This document shows positions 50,606-59,576 of a DNA stretch of 64,000 nucleotides, in pieces. The translations under genes and the position numbers were made by a program. Origin of the DNA: Streptomyces fructofermentans (GTDB lineage Bacteria; Actinomycetota; Actinomycetes; Streptomycetales; Streptomycetaceae). The notes beneath the pieces are model-generated. The model saw nothing but the letters and a program-made list of their open reading frames with translations, made no database searches and was not told the origin of the DNA. Within the stretch, counting starts at the first letter, position 1, and each line of letters begins with the position of its first letter. Where the stretch lies: positions 29,574 to 93,573 of the forward strand of contig NZ_BMWD01000010.1 of the NCBI RefSeq assembly GCF_014651055.1. Reading direction: 5' to 3'.

Positions 50606-51496
50606 ATGGTGCGCCGCGTACTCGCACTCACGACCGGCCGGATCGCCGTCGCGATCCTGACCCTCGTCGCCCTGCTCGCCGTCCTCGGTCCGCTGCTGGC
50701 CCCCCAGGACCCGCTGGCCACCAGCGACACCATGCTCGCCGCCGCCTCGGGCGACCACTGGCTGGGGACGGACTACCTGGGCCGCGACGTCTTCAGCCGC
50801 CTCCTCGACGGCTCCCGCGTCAGCGTCCTCGGCTCCCTCGAAGTCGCCCTCACCGCCCTGCTGGTGGGAGCGGTGCCCGGCATCCTGTCGGTCTACCTCG
50901 GCCGCGGCTTCGAATGGATCACCCTCCGCCTCGCCGACACCCTGGTCGCCCTGCCCTTCCTGCTGTTCGCGGTCGCCGTGATCGCACTGCTCGGCAACGG
51001 CATCACCCAGGCCATGCTGGTGACCGGCGTACTCGTGTCCCCGCTGTTCTACCGGGTGGCACGCGCCGCGACCCTCGCCGTCGCACGCTCCCCGTACGTG
51101 GAGGCGGCGCTCATCTCCGGCGCCTCCCTCGGCTGGGTCGTGCGCCGCCATGTGTGGGTCAAGGTGCTCCCGCCGATCGCGGTCGCCCTCGCCCAGACCA
51201 TCGGCGTCGGCTTCGTCATCGTGTCGAGCCTGACGTTCCTCGGCATCGGCGTCCAACCGCCCGCGCCGACCTGGGGAGGACTGCTCGCCTCGGACCTGGG
51301 CTACCTCAGCCACCGCCCGTGGGCACCGCTCACCCCCGCGCTCCTGATCATGGTCACCGTCTGGGGCAGCAACCTGCTGGCCGACGCGATCCGAGACGTC
51401 TCGGGCGAGGCCGGCCGCGCCCTGGTCAACCAGCGCAGAGCCCGAGCCAACCGCCCCGACAAGGCCGACCCCGCGCCCGCCGGAGGTACCCGATGA
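50606..51496 (+). CDS. ABC transporter permease, DppC type
   Basis: The protein has 296 residues with five to six membrane segments. 'DHWLGTDYLGRDVFSRLLDGSRVSVLGSLEVALTALLVGAVPG' is the DppC/OppC N-terminal signature and 'YVEAALISGASLGWVVRRHVWVKVLPPIAVALAQTIGVGFVIVSSLTFLGIGVQPPAPTWGGLL' the EAA loop. It forms the membrane channel with the DppB-type protein. Its stop overlaps the next ATG by 4 bp. Confidence 0.93.
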   Translation: MVRRVLALTTGRIAVAILTLVALLAVLGPLLAPQDPLATSDTMLAAASGDHWLGTDYLGRDVFSRLLDGSRVSVLGSLEVALTALLVGAVPGILSVYLGRGFEWITLRLADTLVALPFLLFAVAVIALLGNGITQAMLVTGVLVSPLFYRVARAATLAVARSPYVEAALISGASLGWVVRRHVWVKVLPPIAVALAQTIGVGFVIVSSLTFLGIGVQPPAPTWGGLLASDLGYLSHRPWAPLTPALLIMVTVWGSNLLADAIRDVSGEAGRALVNQRRARANRPDKADPAPAGGTR

Positions 51497-52395
51497 CCAC
51501 TCTGTCCGACAACATCACGGCACGGCCCACCCGGCCGTACGCACCCGGGAACGCTGCCGCCCCCGGCGGCTCCGCCACCACGGCCCCGCCCCTGCTCGCC
51601 GTCCGCGACGTACGGATCAGCGACCGGGTCGCGGACCGCGACATCGTCCACGGAGTCAGCTTCGAACTCACCCCCGGCCGCACGGTCGGCATCGTCGGTG
51701 AGTCCGGCAGCGGCAAGACCCTCACCTGCCGCGCCGCCCTGGGCATCCTGCCCCCGCACTTCGAGATCGGCGCGGGCTCCATCGAGATCGACGGCACCGA
51801 CACGGCCACCCTGACCGCCGCCGACTGGACGGCACTGCGCGGCGCGACGATCAGCGCCGTGTTCCAGGACCCGGCCTCCTACCTCAACCCCTCGATCCGC
51901 GTGGGCGCCCAGATCGCCGAGGTCGTCCGCGTGAAGAAGGGCCTCGGGCGCCGAGAGGCACGCCACCGGGCCGTCGAACTCCTCCACGCGGTGCACCTGC
52001 GAGAACCGGAACTCGTCTACGGCCAGTACACCCACGAGCTGTCCGGCGGCATGCTCCAGCGCGTCCTGATCGCCACCGCGATCGCCGCCGACCCGCGGAT
52101 CCTCATCGCCGACGAGGCCACCACGGCACTCGACGTCACCGTCCAGGCCGAGATCCTGGACCTCCTCGCCGACCTGCGCGAACGAGCCGGACTCGCCCTC
52201 GTGGTCGTCTCCCACGACCTGGCCGTCGTCTCCCAGCTGTGCGACGAGGTCCTCGTCATGCGGCAGGGCCACGTCGTCGAGCGGGGACCCACCCGCACGG
52301 TCCTGCACGAGCCCCGGCACGAGTACACACGGCTGCTCATCGCCGAGCACGAGCAGTACGGCCTGGACAAGTTCCTGGCGAAGGAGGACGCGTGA
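51493..52395 (+). CDS. ABC transporter ATPase, DppD type
   Basis: The protein has 300 residues. Walker A 'GESGSGKT' is at about 69-76, the signature is 'HELSGGMLQRVLIATAIA', and Walker B is 'ILIADEATTALD' with switch His in 'VVVSHDLAVVSQ'. The C-terminal end is shorter than in some OppD proteins, and the Cys cluster of the oligopeptide ATPase extension is not seen. It is coupled to the permease and to the next ATPase by 4-bp overlaps at both ends. Confidence 0.93.
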   Translation: MTTLSDNITARPTRPYAPGNAAAPGGSATTAPPLLAVRDVRISDRVADRDIVHGVSFELTPGRTVGIVGESGSGKTLTCRAALGILPPHFEIGAGSIEIDGTDTATLTAADWTALRGATISAVFQDPASYLNPSIRVGAQIAEVVRVKKGLGRREARHRAVELLHAVHLREPELVYGQYTHELSGGMLQRVLIATAIAADPRILIADEATTALDVTVQAEILDLLADLRERAGLALVVVSHDLAVVSQLCDEVLVMRQGHVVERGPTRTVLHEPRHEYTRLLIAEHEQYGLDKFLAKEDA

Positions 52396-53369
52396 CCACC
52401 GAACCGTCACCGCGGAGCCCGTCCGGCACCCGGGAGCCGTCGCCGCCCGAGGACTCCACCGGGACACGGGCGCAGCGGTCGCCCGGGGACTCCGGCCGAC
52501 TCCGGGAGGCGCGCCCGACGGGACACTCCCCAGGTCCGGGCACGACCCCGCCACCCGTCCTCCAAGTCGCCGGTCTGCGGGTCCGGTACGGGCTCGGCCG
52601 CCGACGGCGCACCGCGCTCGACGGCGTGTCCCTCGACGTGGCCCGCGGCGAGACCGTCGGTGTCATCGGCGAGACGGGATCGGGCAAGTCCACTCTCGCC
52701 CGCGCGATCCTCGGCCTGGTGCGCGCCGACGCCGGCACCATCGCCATCGGTGGCGAGGACGTCGGCGGCCACAACCGGCGCCGGTGGCGTGCCCTGCGCC
52801 GCCGCGGAGTCGTCCAGTACGTCTTCCAGGACCCGCTGCGCAGCCTCGACCCCGACCTCACCATCGAGGACTCCCTGACCGAACCCCTCCTCGTCCAGGG
52901 CGTCCCGCGCCAGGAGGCCGCCGCCCGCGCCCGTACGTTCCTCGACCGCGTACGCCTCACGGAGGAACTCCTCGGCAGGCTGCCGGGGGAGCTCTCCGGC
53001 GGGCAGCGCCAACGCGTCGCCGTCGCCCGGGCCCTGGTCACCGAACCCCGACTGGTCATCCTCGACGAGCCGGTGAGCGCCCTGGACTCCGCCAACCGCG
53101 TCCAGATCCTGGAGATCCTCAAGGAACTCCGGTCGGACGGGGTGGCCCTCGTCTTCATCTCCCACGACCTCGGATCCGTCGCGGGCATCGCCGACCGCAT
53201 CGCCGTGCTCCACCAGGGAGAACTCGTCGAGACCGGCACCGCACGCGACGTCATCCAGCGGCCCCGGCACCCCTACACCCGCCTGCTCGTCAGCTCCGCG
53301 CCCACGCTGCACGGCGCGCCGGCCGAGCGTGCCGAACGCGCGGCCCTGCGCGCCCTGCTGCACGTCTGA
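52392..53369 (+). CDS. ABC transporter ATPase, DppF type
   Basis: The 325-residue protein starts at a GTG inside the GTGA overlap. A disordered Pro/Ser/Arg-rich stretch of about 55 residues precedes the ATPase, which is unusual for DppF. Walker A is 'GETGSGKS' (about 93-100), the signature 'ELSGGQRQRVAVARALV', and Walker B 'LVILDEPVSALD'. It completes the heterodimeric ATPase of the importer. A 174-bp Pro/Arg-rich non-coding stretch follows before the monooxygenase gene. Confidence 0.93.
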   Translation: MTTEPSPRSPSGTREPSPPEDSTGTRAQRSPGDSGRLREARPTGHSPGPGTTPPPVLQVAGLRVRYGLGRRRRTALDGVSLDVARGETVGVIGETGSGKSTLARAILGLVRADAGTIAIGGEDVGGHNRRRWRALRRRGVVQYVFQDPLRSLDPDLTIEDSLTEPLLVQGVPRQEAAARARTFLDRVRLTEELLGRLPGELSGGQRQRVAVARALVTEPRLVILDEPVSALDSANRVQILEILKELRSDGVALVFISHDLGSVAGIADRIAVLHQGELVETGTARDVIQRPRHPYTRLLVSSAPTLHGAPAERAERAALRALLHV

Positions 53370-53543
53370 CCCACCCGCCGCGCGGCACACCGCACGGCCC
53401 CACCGCGAGACCGCACGCACCACCCCGCCCACGGGGCCGGCCGCGCGGACACCTCCCGCACGCCCGGCGCGCGGGGCCACCGCCGCCCCGCCCGTCCCGC
53501 TCCCGGCACAGACCGCCCGACCCACCCACAGACAGGAAGCACC

Positions 53544-54884
53544 ATGCCCCGCACGATCCACCTCGCCCTGCACCCCTACGGCGTCGGCGGCCCCGGCCAG
53601 CACGGCCTCTGGAAGGACTCCCGGGTCGCCAAGAACGCCAGCATCGACATCAACTACTACATACGCCAGGCGCAGGCCGCCGAACACGCCCTGTTCGACG
53701 CCCTGTTCATCGTCGACAGCCAGTTCATCAACGCCACGTACCCCGCGCACTACCTCAACCGCCTCGAACCGCTGACGCTGCTGTCGGCGGTCGCCACCCA
53801 CACAAGGCACATCGGCCTCGTGGGCACGGCCAGTTCCACCTACAACTCGCCGTTCAACCTCGCACGCCGCTTCGCCTCCCTCGACCACATCAGCGGCGGC
53901 CGCGCCGGCTGGAACGTCGTGACCAGCTTCGACACCGGCACCTCCCGGAACTTCGGACTCGACGAGCACCTCGACTACACCACCCGCTACGGCCGCGCCC
54001 TGGAGTTCGTCAAGGTGGCCCGCGGCCTGTGGGACTCCTACGAGGACGACGCGTTCGTCGCCGACGTGGCCCGCAACGTCTTCCTCGACCCGGCCAAGCT
54101 GCACGAACTCCACCACGAGGGCGAGCACTTCAAGGTCGCCGGACCGCTCAACCTCTCCCGCTCGCCGCAGGGCCAGCCGGTGATCTTCCAGGCCGGTGTC
54201 TCCGAGGAGGGCCGCGACCTCGCCGCCCAGGTCGCCGAGGGCATCTACGCGCCGGGCGGAACCCTCCAGCAGGCACGCGAGTACTACGCCGACATCAAGC
54301 AGCGCACCGCCTCGTACGGCCGCGACCCCGAGCACATCAAGATCTTCATCCACGGCGGACCGGTCGTCGCCGCCACCGACGAGGCGGCCCGGCGCCGCGA
54401 GCGGGAGATCTTCGAGGAGGACAACGACTTCGACCGCAACCTCGCCCTGCTCGGACGCTCCTTCGGCGCGTACGACTTCAGCGCGCACGACCTCGACGCC
54501 CCCTTCCCCGACGTGGCGCACCTCGCGGAGAAGGGCGGCCGGACGGGCGCCGGGAAGCTCATCGAACGGGCGAAGTCCGAGAACCTCACGCTCCGTCAGG
54601 TCACCGAGCTGGTCAACGAGTTCCGCAACTCGCCGTTCGTCGGCTCACCGCGGACGGTCGCCGACACCATCGAGACCTGGTTCGCGGCAGGCACCTTCGA
54701 CGGCATCAACCTCGCCTTCCGCACCACCGACGAACTCGACCTGTTCGTCGACGGCGTCGTGCCGATCCTGCAGAAGCGCGGCCTGTTCCGCACCGAGTAC
54801 GAGGCCGACACCCTGCGCGGCAACCTCGGTCTGCCCGTCCCCGCCAACCGCAACACCCGCGCGCCCCAGCTCGTGAACGACTGA
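53544..54884 (+). CDS. NtaA/SnaA/DszA-family FMN-dependent monooxygenase
   Basis: The 446-residue TIM-barrel flavin monooxygenase belongs to the two-component luciferase-like (LLM) group that includes DszA (dibenzothiophene sulfone), NtaA (nitrilotriacetate), SnaA and SfnG. Typical segments are 'ALFDALFIVDSQFINA', 'HTRHIGLVGTASSTYNSPFNLARRFASLDHISGGRAGWNVVTS', and 'RSPQGQPVIFQAGVSEEGRDLAAQVAEGIYAPG'. It uses FMNH2 from a partner reductase (a candidate is encoded at 58724) and O2 to cleave a C-S or C-N bond. Following a cysteine-type leader and importer, a C-S monooxygenase is the favoured role. Confidence 0.93.
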   Translation: MPRTIHLALHPYGVGGPGQHGLWKDSRVAKNASIDINYYIRQAQAAEHALFDALFIVDSQFINATYPAHYLNRLEPLTLLSAVATHTRHIGLVGTASSTYNSPFNLARRFASLDHISGGRAGWNVVTSFDTGTSRNFGLDEHLDYTTRYGRALEFVKVARGLWDSYEDDAFVADVARNVFLDPAKLHELHHEGEHFKVAGPLNLSRSPQGQPVIFQAGVSEEGRDLAAQVAEGIYAPGGTLQQAREYYADIKQRTASYGRDPEHIKIFIHGGPVVAATDEAARRREREIFEEDNDFDRNLALLGRSFGAYDFSAHDLDAPFPDVAHLAEKGGRTGAGKLIERAKSENLTLRQVTELVNEFRNSPFVGSPRTVADTIETWFAAGTFDGINLAFRTTDELDLFVDGVVPILQKRGLFRTEYEADTLRGNLGLPVPANRNTRAPQLVND

Positions 54885-54896
54885 CGGGGGAGGACC

Positions 54897-56642
54897 GTGA
54901 CAGACCACTCGGAGACCGGCGGACGCGACGTCCACACGGTCCGGTTCCCGGCGGCCACACCCCCGGGGACCACGGACGTCCTGATCGTCGGCGCGGGCCC
55001 GGTGGGCCTGTCGGCGGCGGTCGAACTGACCGCGCGCGGCCTGCGGGTCGCCGTCGTCGACCGCGCCCGCACCGCGACGCTGGTACGGGCCGGAGCCATG
55101 GGGCACACCCCGCGCGTGGTGGAGCACTTCCGCCGCTGGGGCCTGCTGCAGCGCATCCGCGCCGCCTGGACGTACCCCACCGAATGGAACCAGGGCACCA
55201 GACTGGTCACCTCCCTCGCGGGACACGAACTGCTGCCCACCCCGCGGCCGTCGTTCAACGGTCGCGAGGAGCCCCCGCACTCGCTCCAGGAGGCACTGCG
55301 CCGCCCGCAGACCGCACTTCAGCAGGTGTTCCTCGACCGTCTGCGCGAACAGGACGTGAGCGTCGCCGGTGGCTGGGAGCTGCGGGAGCTCGACGAGGAC
55401 GCCGACGGTGTGACGGCGGGGCTCGTCGACACCGGCACCGGGCGCCGCCGCACGGTGCGCGCGGCCTACGTCCTCGGCACCGACGGGGGCCGCAGCACCA
55501 CCCGCCGGCTCGCCGGTATCCGGCGCGAAGGAGAGCACGCCCGCGAGAAGCGGCTGCGGCTCATCGTCCGCACCGGGGACATCTCCGACCGGGTGGGCGC
55601 CGCCCCCAGCGGCAGCAACATCGTCTTCAACGACACCGCGTCCGGCTTCCTTGCCGCCGTCAGCACCCGCGAGTGGCGCGTCTACGCCGGGCCGTACCCG
55701 CTCGACCACGAACCCGCCGAGGAGGAACTGCTCGCCATCGGCCGCGCCGCGTTCGGATTCGACCTGGACCTCGAACTCGTCTCCGCGACGACCTTCTACC
55801 ACGCCACCCGGATCGCCGAGACGTTCCGCCGCGGACGCGTCCTGCTCGCCGGCGACGCCGCCCACGTACGCACCCCGGGCGGCAACCTCGGCGAGGGGTT
55901 CGGGGACGTGGTCAACCTCGGCTGGAAGCTCACCGCGGTCATCAGGGGCCACGCCCCGCAGACCCTGCTCGACTCCTACGACCAGGAGCGCCGCCCGCAC
56001 AACTGGCGCGTCGCCGACCACGCCCTCGAACGCTCCAGGCGCTCGCAGCGCACGCTCGCGGAGATCCGGCGCGGCGGCATCCCCGACGACGCCGACCTCA
56101 GCCCCGAGGCCACGCTCCGCCGCACCCGGATCGGGGAACTGCTGCGCCGGGACCACACCGGCGGGGACGGAGTCGCCTTCGACGAACGCTACGACGCCTC
56201 GACCGTGATCTGGTACGAACCCGGCCAGCTCGCCGACGAGCCCGCCTGGCGCGGAGACGTCTACGAGGACGATCCGCGCCCGGGCCACCGCGCACCCGAC
56301 GGCCGGGTCGACCCGTACGGCGGCACGCTCCACGACCGCGTCGGCGACCGCTTCGCACTGCTCGTCCTCACCGAGGACCGAGGCGTCGAACGGGAACTGG
56401 CCGCCGAGGCCGCGGCCCGGTCCCTGCCGTTCACCGTCGTCCACCTCCCCGACCCCGGGGTCCGATCGGTGTACGGCACCACCAACGTCCTCGTCCGCCC
56501 CGACCAGCACGTCGCCTGGCGCGGCACCCGGCTGCCCGACGGGGGCGCCGCCGCCCTCCTCGACCGGGTGCTCGGCCACCGCGCCGAGCAGCAGCCGCAG
56601 GGCCCGCTGCTCGCCGCGGGCACGTCCGGGTCGGCCGCCTGA
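54897..56642 (+). CDS. FAD-dependent aromatic-ring monooxygenase (PheA/TfdB type)
   Basis: The 581-residue flavoprotein hydroxylase has the FAD dinucleotide motif 'VLIVGAGPVGLSAAVELTARGLRVAVVDR' (about 25-53), the second FAD/NADPH motif 'VLGTDGGRSTTRRLAGI' and 'RGRVLLAGDAAHVRTPGGNLGEGFGDVVNLGWKL'. A C-terminal thioredoxin-like domain ('DRFALLVLTEDRGVERELAAEAAARSLPFTVVHLPDPG') is also typical. It would hydroxylate a phenolic or other aromatic ring. It starts with GTG 12 bp after the LLM gene, so it is in the same operon. Presence of a ring hydroxylase suggests the imported compound is aromatic. Confidence 0.93.
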   Translation: MTDHSETGGRDVHTVRFPAATPPGTTDVLIVGAGPVGLSAAVELTARGLRVAVVDRARTATLVRAGAMGHTPRVVEHFRRWGLLQRIRAAWTYPTEWNQGTRLVTSLAGHELLPTPRPSFNGREEPPHSLQEALRRPQTALQQVFLDRLREQDVSVAGGWELRELDEDADGVTAGLVDTGTGRRRTVRAAYVLGTDGGRSTTRRLAGIRREGEHAREKRLRLIVRTGDISDRVGAAPSGSNIVFNDTASGFLAAVSTREWRVYAGPYPLDHEPAEEELLAIGRAAFGFDLDLELVSATTFYHATRIAETFRRGRVLLAGDAAHVRTPGGNLGEGFGDVVNLGWKLTAVIRGHAPQTLLDSYDQERRPHNWRVADHALERSRRSQRTLAEIRRGGIPDDADLSPEATLRRTRIGELLRRDHTGGDGVAFDERYDASTVIWYEPGQLADEPAWRGDVYEDDPRPGHRAPDGRVDPYGGTLHDRVGDRFALLVLTEDRGVERELAAEAAARSLPFTVVHLPDPGVRSVYGTTNVLVRPDQHVAWRGTRLPDGGAAALLDRVLGHRAEQQPQGPLLAAGTSGSAA

Positions 56643-56664
56643 TGCCGGAAGGGCCGAGACTCCC

Positions 56665-57699
56665 ATGACCGACCGCACGCCGCGCTTCCGGCTCGGCTTC
56701 CTCACCCACGTCCAGGGCCGCGACGCGGACCTGGCCCGCACCTACCGGAACGCCCAGGAACTCTTCGTCGTCGCCGACGAACTCGGCTTCGACGTCGGCT
56801 GGGTCGCCCAGCACCACGTCTCCCTCGGCGGCGGCGGCCTGTCCTCGCCGTGGACGTTCCTCGCCCACGCGGCGGCCAGGACCACCCGGATACGCCTCGG
56901 CACCGCCATCACGGTCCTCCCCCTGGAGGACCCGATCCGCCTCGCCGAGGACGTCGCCACCGTCGACACCCTCAGTGGCGGCCGGGTCGAGATCGGCGTG
57001 GGGAGCGGCTCCAGCGACGTGGAGTTCGCGGCGTTCGGCAAGGACGCCGCCCGCAGGCGCGAACTGACCAGCGAGAACCTGGCCGTTCTCCGCCGGGCGC
57101 TGGCCGGCGAGGAGGTGGGCACCTCCGGCTTCCGCATCCAGCCGCCCCCCGGCGACTTCAACGGCCGGCTCTGGCAGGGGGCGTTCAGCGCGCAGGGCGC
57201 CCGGTACGCCGCCGCGGCGGGCTCCAACCTGCTGCTCAACCGTGCCGCGTACGGCTACGACACCCCGACCGACGAGGTGCAACGCCCCTGGGCGGACGCG
57301 TTCCTGGACGCCTGGGACACCCCGCGCCGACCCAGGATCGGGCTGTCGCGACTCGTGTTCCCGGCCAAGGACAGGCGCACCGCACTCCGGCAGATCGGCG
57401 ACGACGTCCACCGCGCGGCACTCCGCATGTCGGCGAGCGGGGCCTTCCCGAAGGACGTGTCGGCAAACGAGGCGCTGCGCCGCTTCCACGCCTTCCACGG
57501 TGCTCCCGAGGAGATCGTCGAGCAGTTCCACAAGGAGCGCGTCCTGCCCGTCGCGACCGACCTCATCGCCCAGTTCAACCCCGCCGTCCCGGACCAGGAC
57601 GCCACGATCCGAGCCCTCGAACTCATCGCCGCGGATGTGGCCCCCGCCCTGGGCTGGCAGCCCGCCGCAACGACCGAACGCCCCTCCGCAGGAGTCTGA
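56665..57699 (+). CDS. LLM-class flavin-dependent oxidoreductase
   Basis: The protein has 344 residues, shorter than the DszA-type enzyme upstream and closer to bacterial luciferase-like or alkanesulfonate monooxygenase-type proteins. It shows 'ELGFDVGWVAQHHVSLGGGGLSSPWTFLAHAAARTTRIRLGTAITVLPLEDPIRLAEDVATVDTLSGGRVEIGVGSGSS'. It presumably uses reduced FMN. The operon thus has two different LLM monooxygenases, which suggests two successive or alternative oxidations. It is separated by 22 bp from the FAD monooxygenase and by 1 bp from the hydrolase gene. Confidence 0.92.
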   Translation: MTDRTPRFRLGFLTHVQGRDADLARTYRNAQELFVVADELGFDVGWVAQHHVSLGGGGLSSPWTFLAHAAARTTRIRLGTAITVLPLEDPIRLAEDVATVDTLSGGRVEIGVGSGSSDVEFAAFGKDAARRRELTSENLAVLRRALAGEEVGTSGFRIQPPPGDFNGRLWQGAFSAQGARYAAAAGSNLLLNRAAYGYDTPTDEVQRPWADAFLDAWDTPRRPRIGLSRLVFPAKDRRTALRQIGDDVHRAALRMSASGAFPKDVSANEALRRFHAFHGAPEEIVEQFHKERVLPVATDLIAQFNPAVPDQDATIRALELIAADVAPALGWQPAATTERPSAGV

Positions 57700-57700
57700 G

Positions 57701-58504
57701 ATGACCGAGTACACCGACCACCACGCCCCCGAAGGCCTCCGCGTCCGCGGCACGATCGTCGTGGTGCCGGGCCGGGGCGAGACCCGCGCCACGTACGCAC
57801 GGCTCGGCAGACGACTGGCCGCCGACGCCTACCGTGTCCGTGTCGTCGACGCGCCGCACATCGCCCTGGACGCCCTGGACGCCCTGGACGCCCCGGACGC
57901 CCCGGACGGTACCGACGGCTCCCTGGCGCGCCTCGGCGCCCGCCTGCTGGAGGCCGCCGAGGACACGGCCCCCGCCGACGGACTCGTACGCCCCCTGGTC
58001 CTGGTGGCGGCGGACCTGGGCGCGGCGGCCGTGGCCGCCCTGCTCGGGTCCGGCGAACGGCCCGCGACCGTGCGGCCCGACGCCGTCGTCCTCGCCGGCC
58101 TGCCGGGACACCGTGCCGCCGCGGCGGGCACCTGGGACGACGAACTGGACATCCGCACCTCCTGCCCGGCGCACCGGGGCGCCCTGACCGACGACCCCCG
58201 GGTCCGGCGCGGCGCCCTCGACGCCGCAGTCCCCGACAGCCTGCTCACCGCGGCGCACGACGGCGGGATCACCGTCCCCGCGCTGTTCCTCGTCGGCGAC
58301 GCCGACCCCCTCGCGGACCGCGACACGCTCGCGCGGACCGTGAAGTCGCTGCCAAGGGCCCGTCTCTCCGTGGTGCGCGGGGCCCACCACGACGTCCTGA
58401 ACGACGTGCAGCACCGCAGCGTGGCGGCCGAGGTCGTCACGTTCCTGGAGACCCTGCGCAACGACCTGGTGCCCGTGGTCGCCGTGGAGTCGAGCACCTG
58501 GTGA
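57701..58504 (+). CDS. Alpha/beta hydrolase with Asp at the nucleophile position
   Basis: The protein has 267 residues. The nucleophile elbow, usually GHSLG, reads 'LVLVAADLGAAAV', putting Asp105 where Ser is expected. The acid 'VGDADPLADRD' (about 202) and His 'VRGAHHDVLND' (229/230) are in place. Haloalkane dehalogenases and epoxide hydrolases use an Asp nucleophile, so a similar mechanism is possible, though the surrounding GHDWG pattern of those is absent. A five-unit 9-bp repeat in the coding sequence makes an LDALDALDAPDAPD stretch near residue 60. The ATG starts one base after the LLM stop. Confidence 0.85.
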   Translation: MTEYTDHHAPEGLRVRGTIVVVPGRGETRATYARLGRRLAADAYRVRVVDAPHIALDALDALDAPDAPDGTDGSLARLGARLLEAAEDTAPADGLVRPLVLVAADLGAAAVAALLGSGERPATVRPDAVVLAGLPGHRAAAAGTWDDELDIRTSCPAHRGALTDDPRVRRGALDAAVPDSLLTAAHDGGITVPALFLVGDADPLADRDTLARTVKSLPRARLSVVRGAHHDVLNDVQHRSVAAEVVTFLETLRNDLVPVVAVESSTW

Positions 58505-58509
58505 ACCGC

Positions 58510-58539
58510 GCCCCCGGGCCGGTGCGCCCGCCCGGGGGC
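58510..58539 (+). terminator. Hairpin after the hydrolase gene
   Basis: GCCCCCGGGC (58510-58519) is perfectly complementary to GCCCGGGGGC (58530-58539) with a 10-base loop, and it starts 6 bp after the hydrolase stop. It could end the long operon, leaving the FMN reductase gene with its own promoter or partial read-through. Confidence 0.6.
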
Positions 58540-58723
58540 ACGAACGGGCGGAGACCGCGGCCGGCGCCCGGTGACTCCCGGAGCGCCCGGCCCCCGGGGT
58601 CCCCGGTGTCCGCCGGACCTCCGTACGCCCCGTGCGGCCGCCGCCCCGACCGCCCGGTCCGCGGTCGGCCTCCGCTCGACCGCCCACCCGTCAGCCCGCG
58701 CAACCGACCCGGAAGGTCCCCTC

Positions 58724-59305
58724 ATGGCCGCCATCCTGTCCGTCTCCGGAAGCCCCTCCGCCACCTCCCGCACGGCCCGTCTCCTGCGGCACCTCGACGA
58801 CCGCCTGCGACGGCAGGGCCACGACGTGATCCCGCTGGACGTACGGACCCTGCCCGCCGATGCGCTGCTCGGCGCCGACTTCCGGCATCCCGCGATCGTC
58901 GAAGCCACCGCCCAGTTCGAGCGCGCCGACGGAATCGTGGTCGGCACCCCCGTCTACAAGGCCGCCTACTCGGGCCTGCTGAAGTCCCTGCTCGACCTGC
59001 TCCCGCAGTACGCGCTGGCCGGCAAGACCGTGCTGCCGCTGGCCACCGGCGGCAGCACGGCCCACGTCCTGGCCATCGACTACGCCCTGCGCCCCGTGCT
59101 GAGTTCGATGGGGGCCGCGCACATCGTCCCGGGCTGGTTCACCCTCGACAAGGAGATCACCATCGGCGAGGACGGCACCCCGGTCATCGCACCGTCGGCC
59201 GCCGAGGCCCTGGCACAGGTCACGGACCAGTTCTCCGCCGCGCTCGGCAGCCGCACGGCCCCCCTCGCCGGCCGCACGGCCACGCTGGCGGCCACCCCGG
59301 CCTAG
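58724..59305 (+). CDS. NADPH-dependent FMN reductase (SsuE-like)
   Basis: The 193-residue flavodoxin-fold reductase has 'ILSVSGSPSATSRTARLLRHL' (phosphate loop) and 'DGIVVGTPVYKAAYSGLLKSLLDLLPQYALAGKTVLPLATGG' (flavin-binding), the pattern of SsuE/MsuE reductases. It would supply FMNH2 to the two LLM monooxygenases of the cluster, as SsuE does for SsuD. It lies 219 bp past the hydrolase gene and beyond a hairpin, so it may be transcribed separately. GGAAGG precedes the ATG. Confidence 0.92.
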   Translation: MAAILSVSGSPSATSRTARLLRHLDDRLRRQGHDVIPLDVRTLPADALLGADFRHPAIVEATAQFERADGIVVGTPVYKAAYSGLLKSLLDLLPQYALAGKTVLPLATGGSTAHVLAIDYALRPVLSSMGAAHIVPGWFTLDKEITIGEDGTPVIAPSAAEALAQVTDQFSAALGSRTAPLAGRTATLAATPA

Positions 59306-59576
59306 CGCCCCGCCTGCCCGGCGTACCCACGGGACACGCGAGCGGCGCCGTCGGAACGGCGCCTGACGGGCCGGCCGGCGGTGCTGACCCGGCCGGTCCG
59401 CCGCGGACCCCCGAGGCCCCGCCGGGGACCGGTCCGCCGCGACGGGGCCCCGGACGCCGTGTTGCCGTATGCGCGTGCTGCTCGAAGGATGGTGCAGGTG
59501 GCCGCGCGTCCCGGTGGGCGCGCACCCGCGCGGCACCGAGGCCGGGTGCCGGGCCGCAGCGGCGGAGAGGAGCCAC

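Noticed and set aside
52784..56668. 1294-codon rightward frame across the ATPase and monooxygenase genes
   Set aside because: It overlaps three recognisable enzymes in other frames and consists of Arg/Pro/His-rich sequence.
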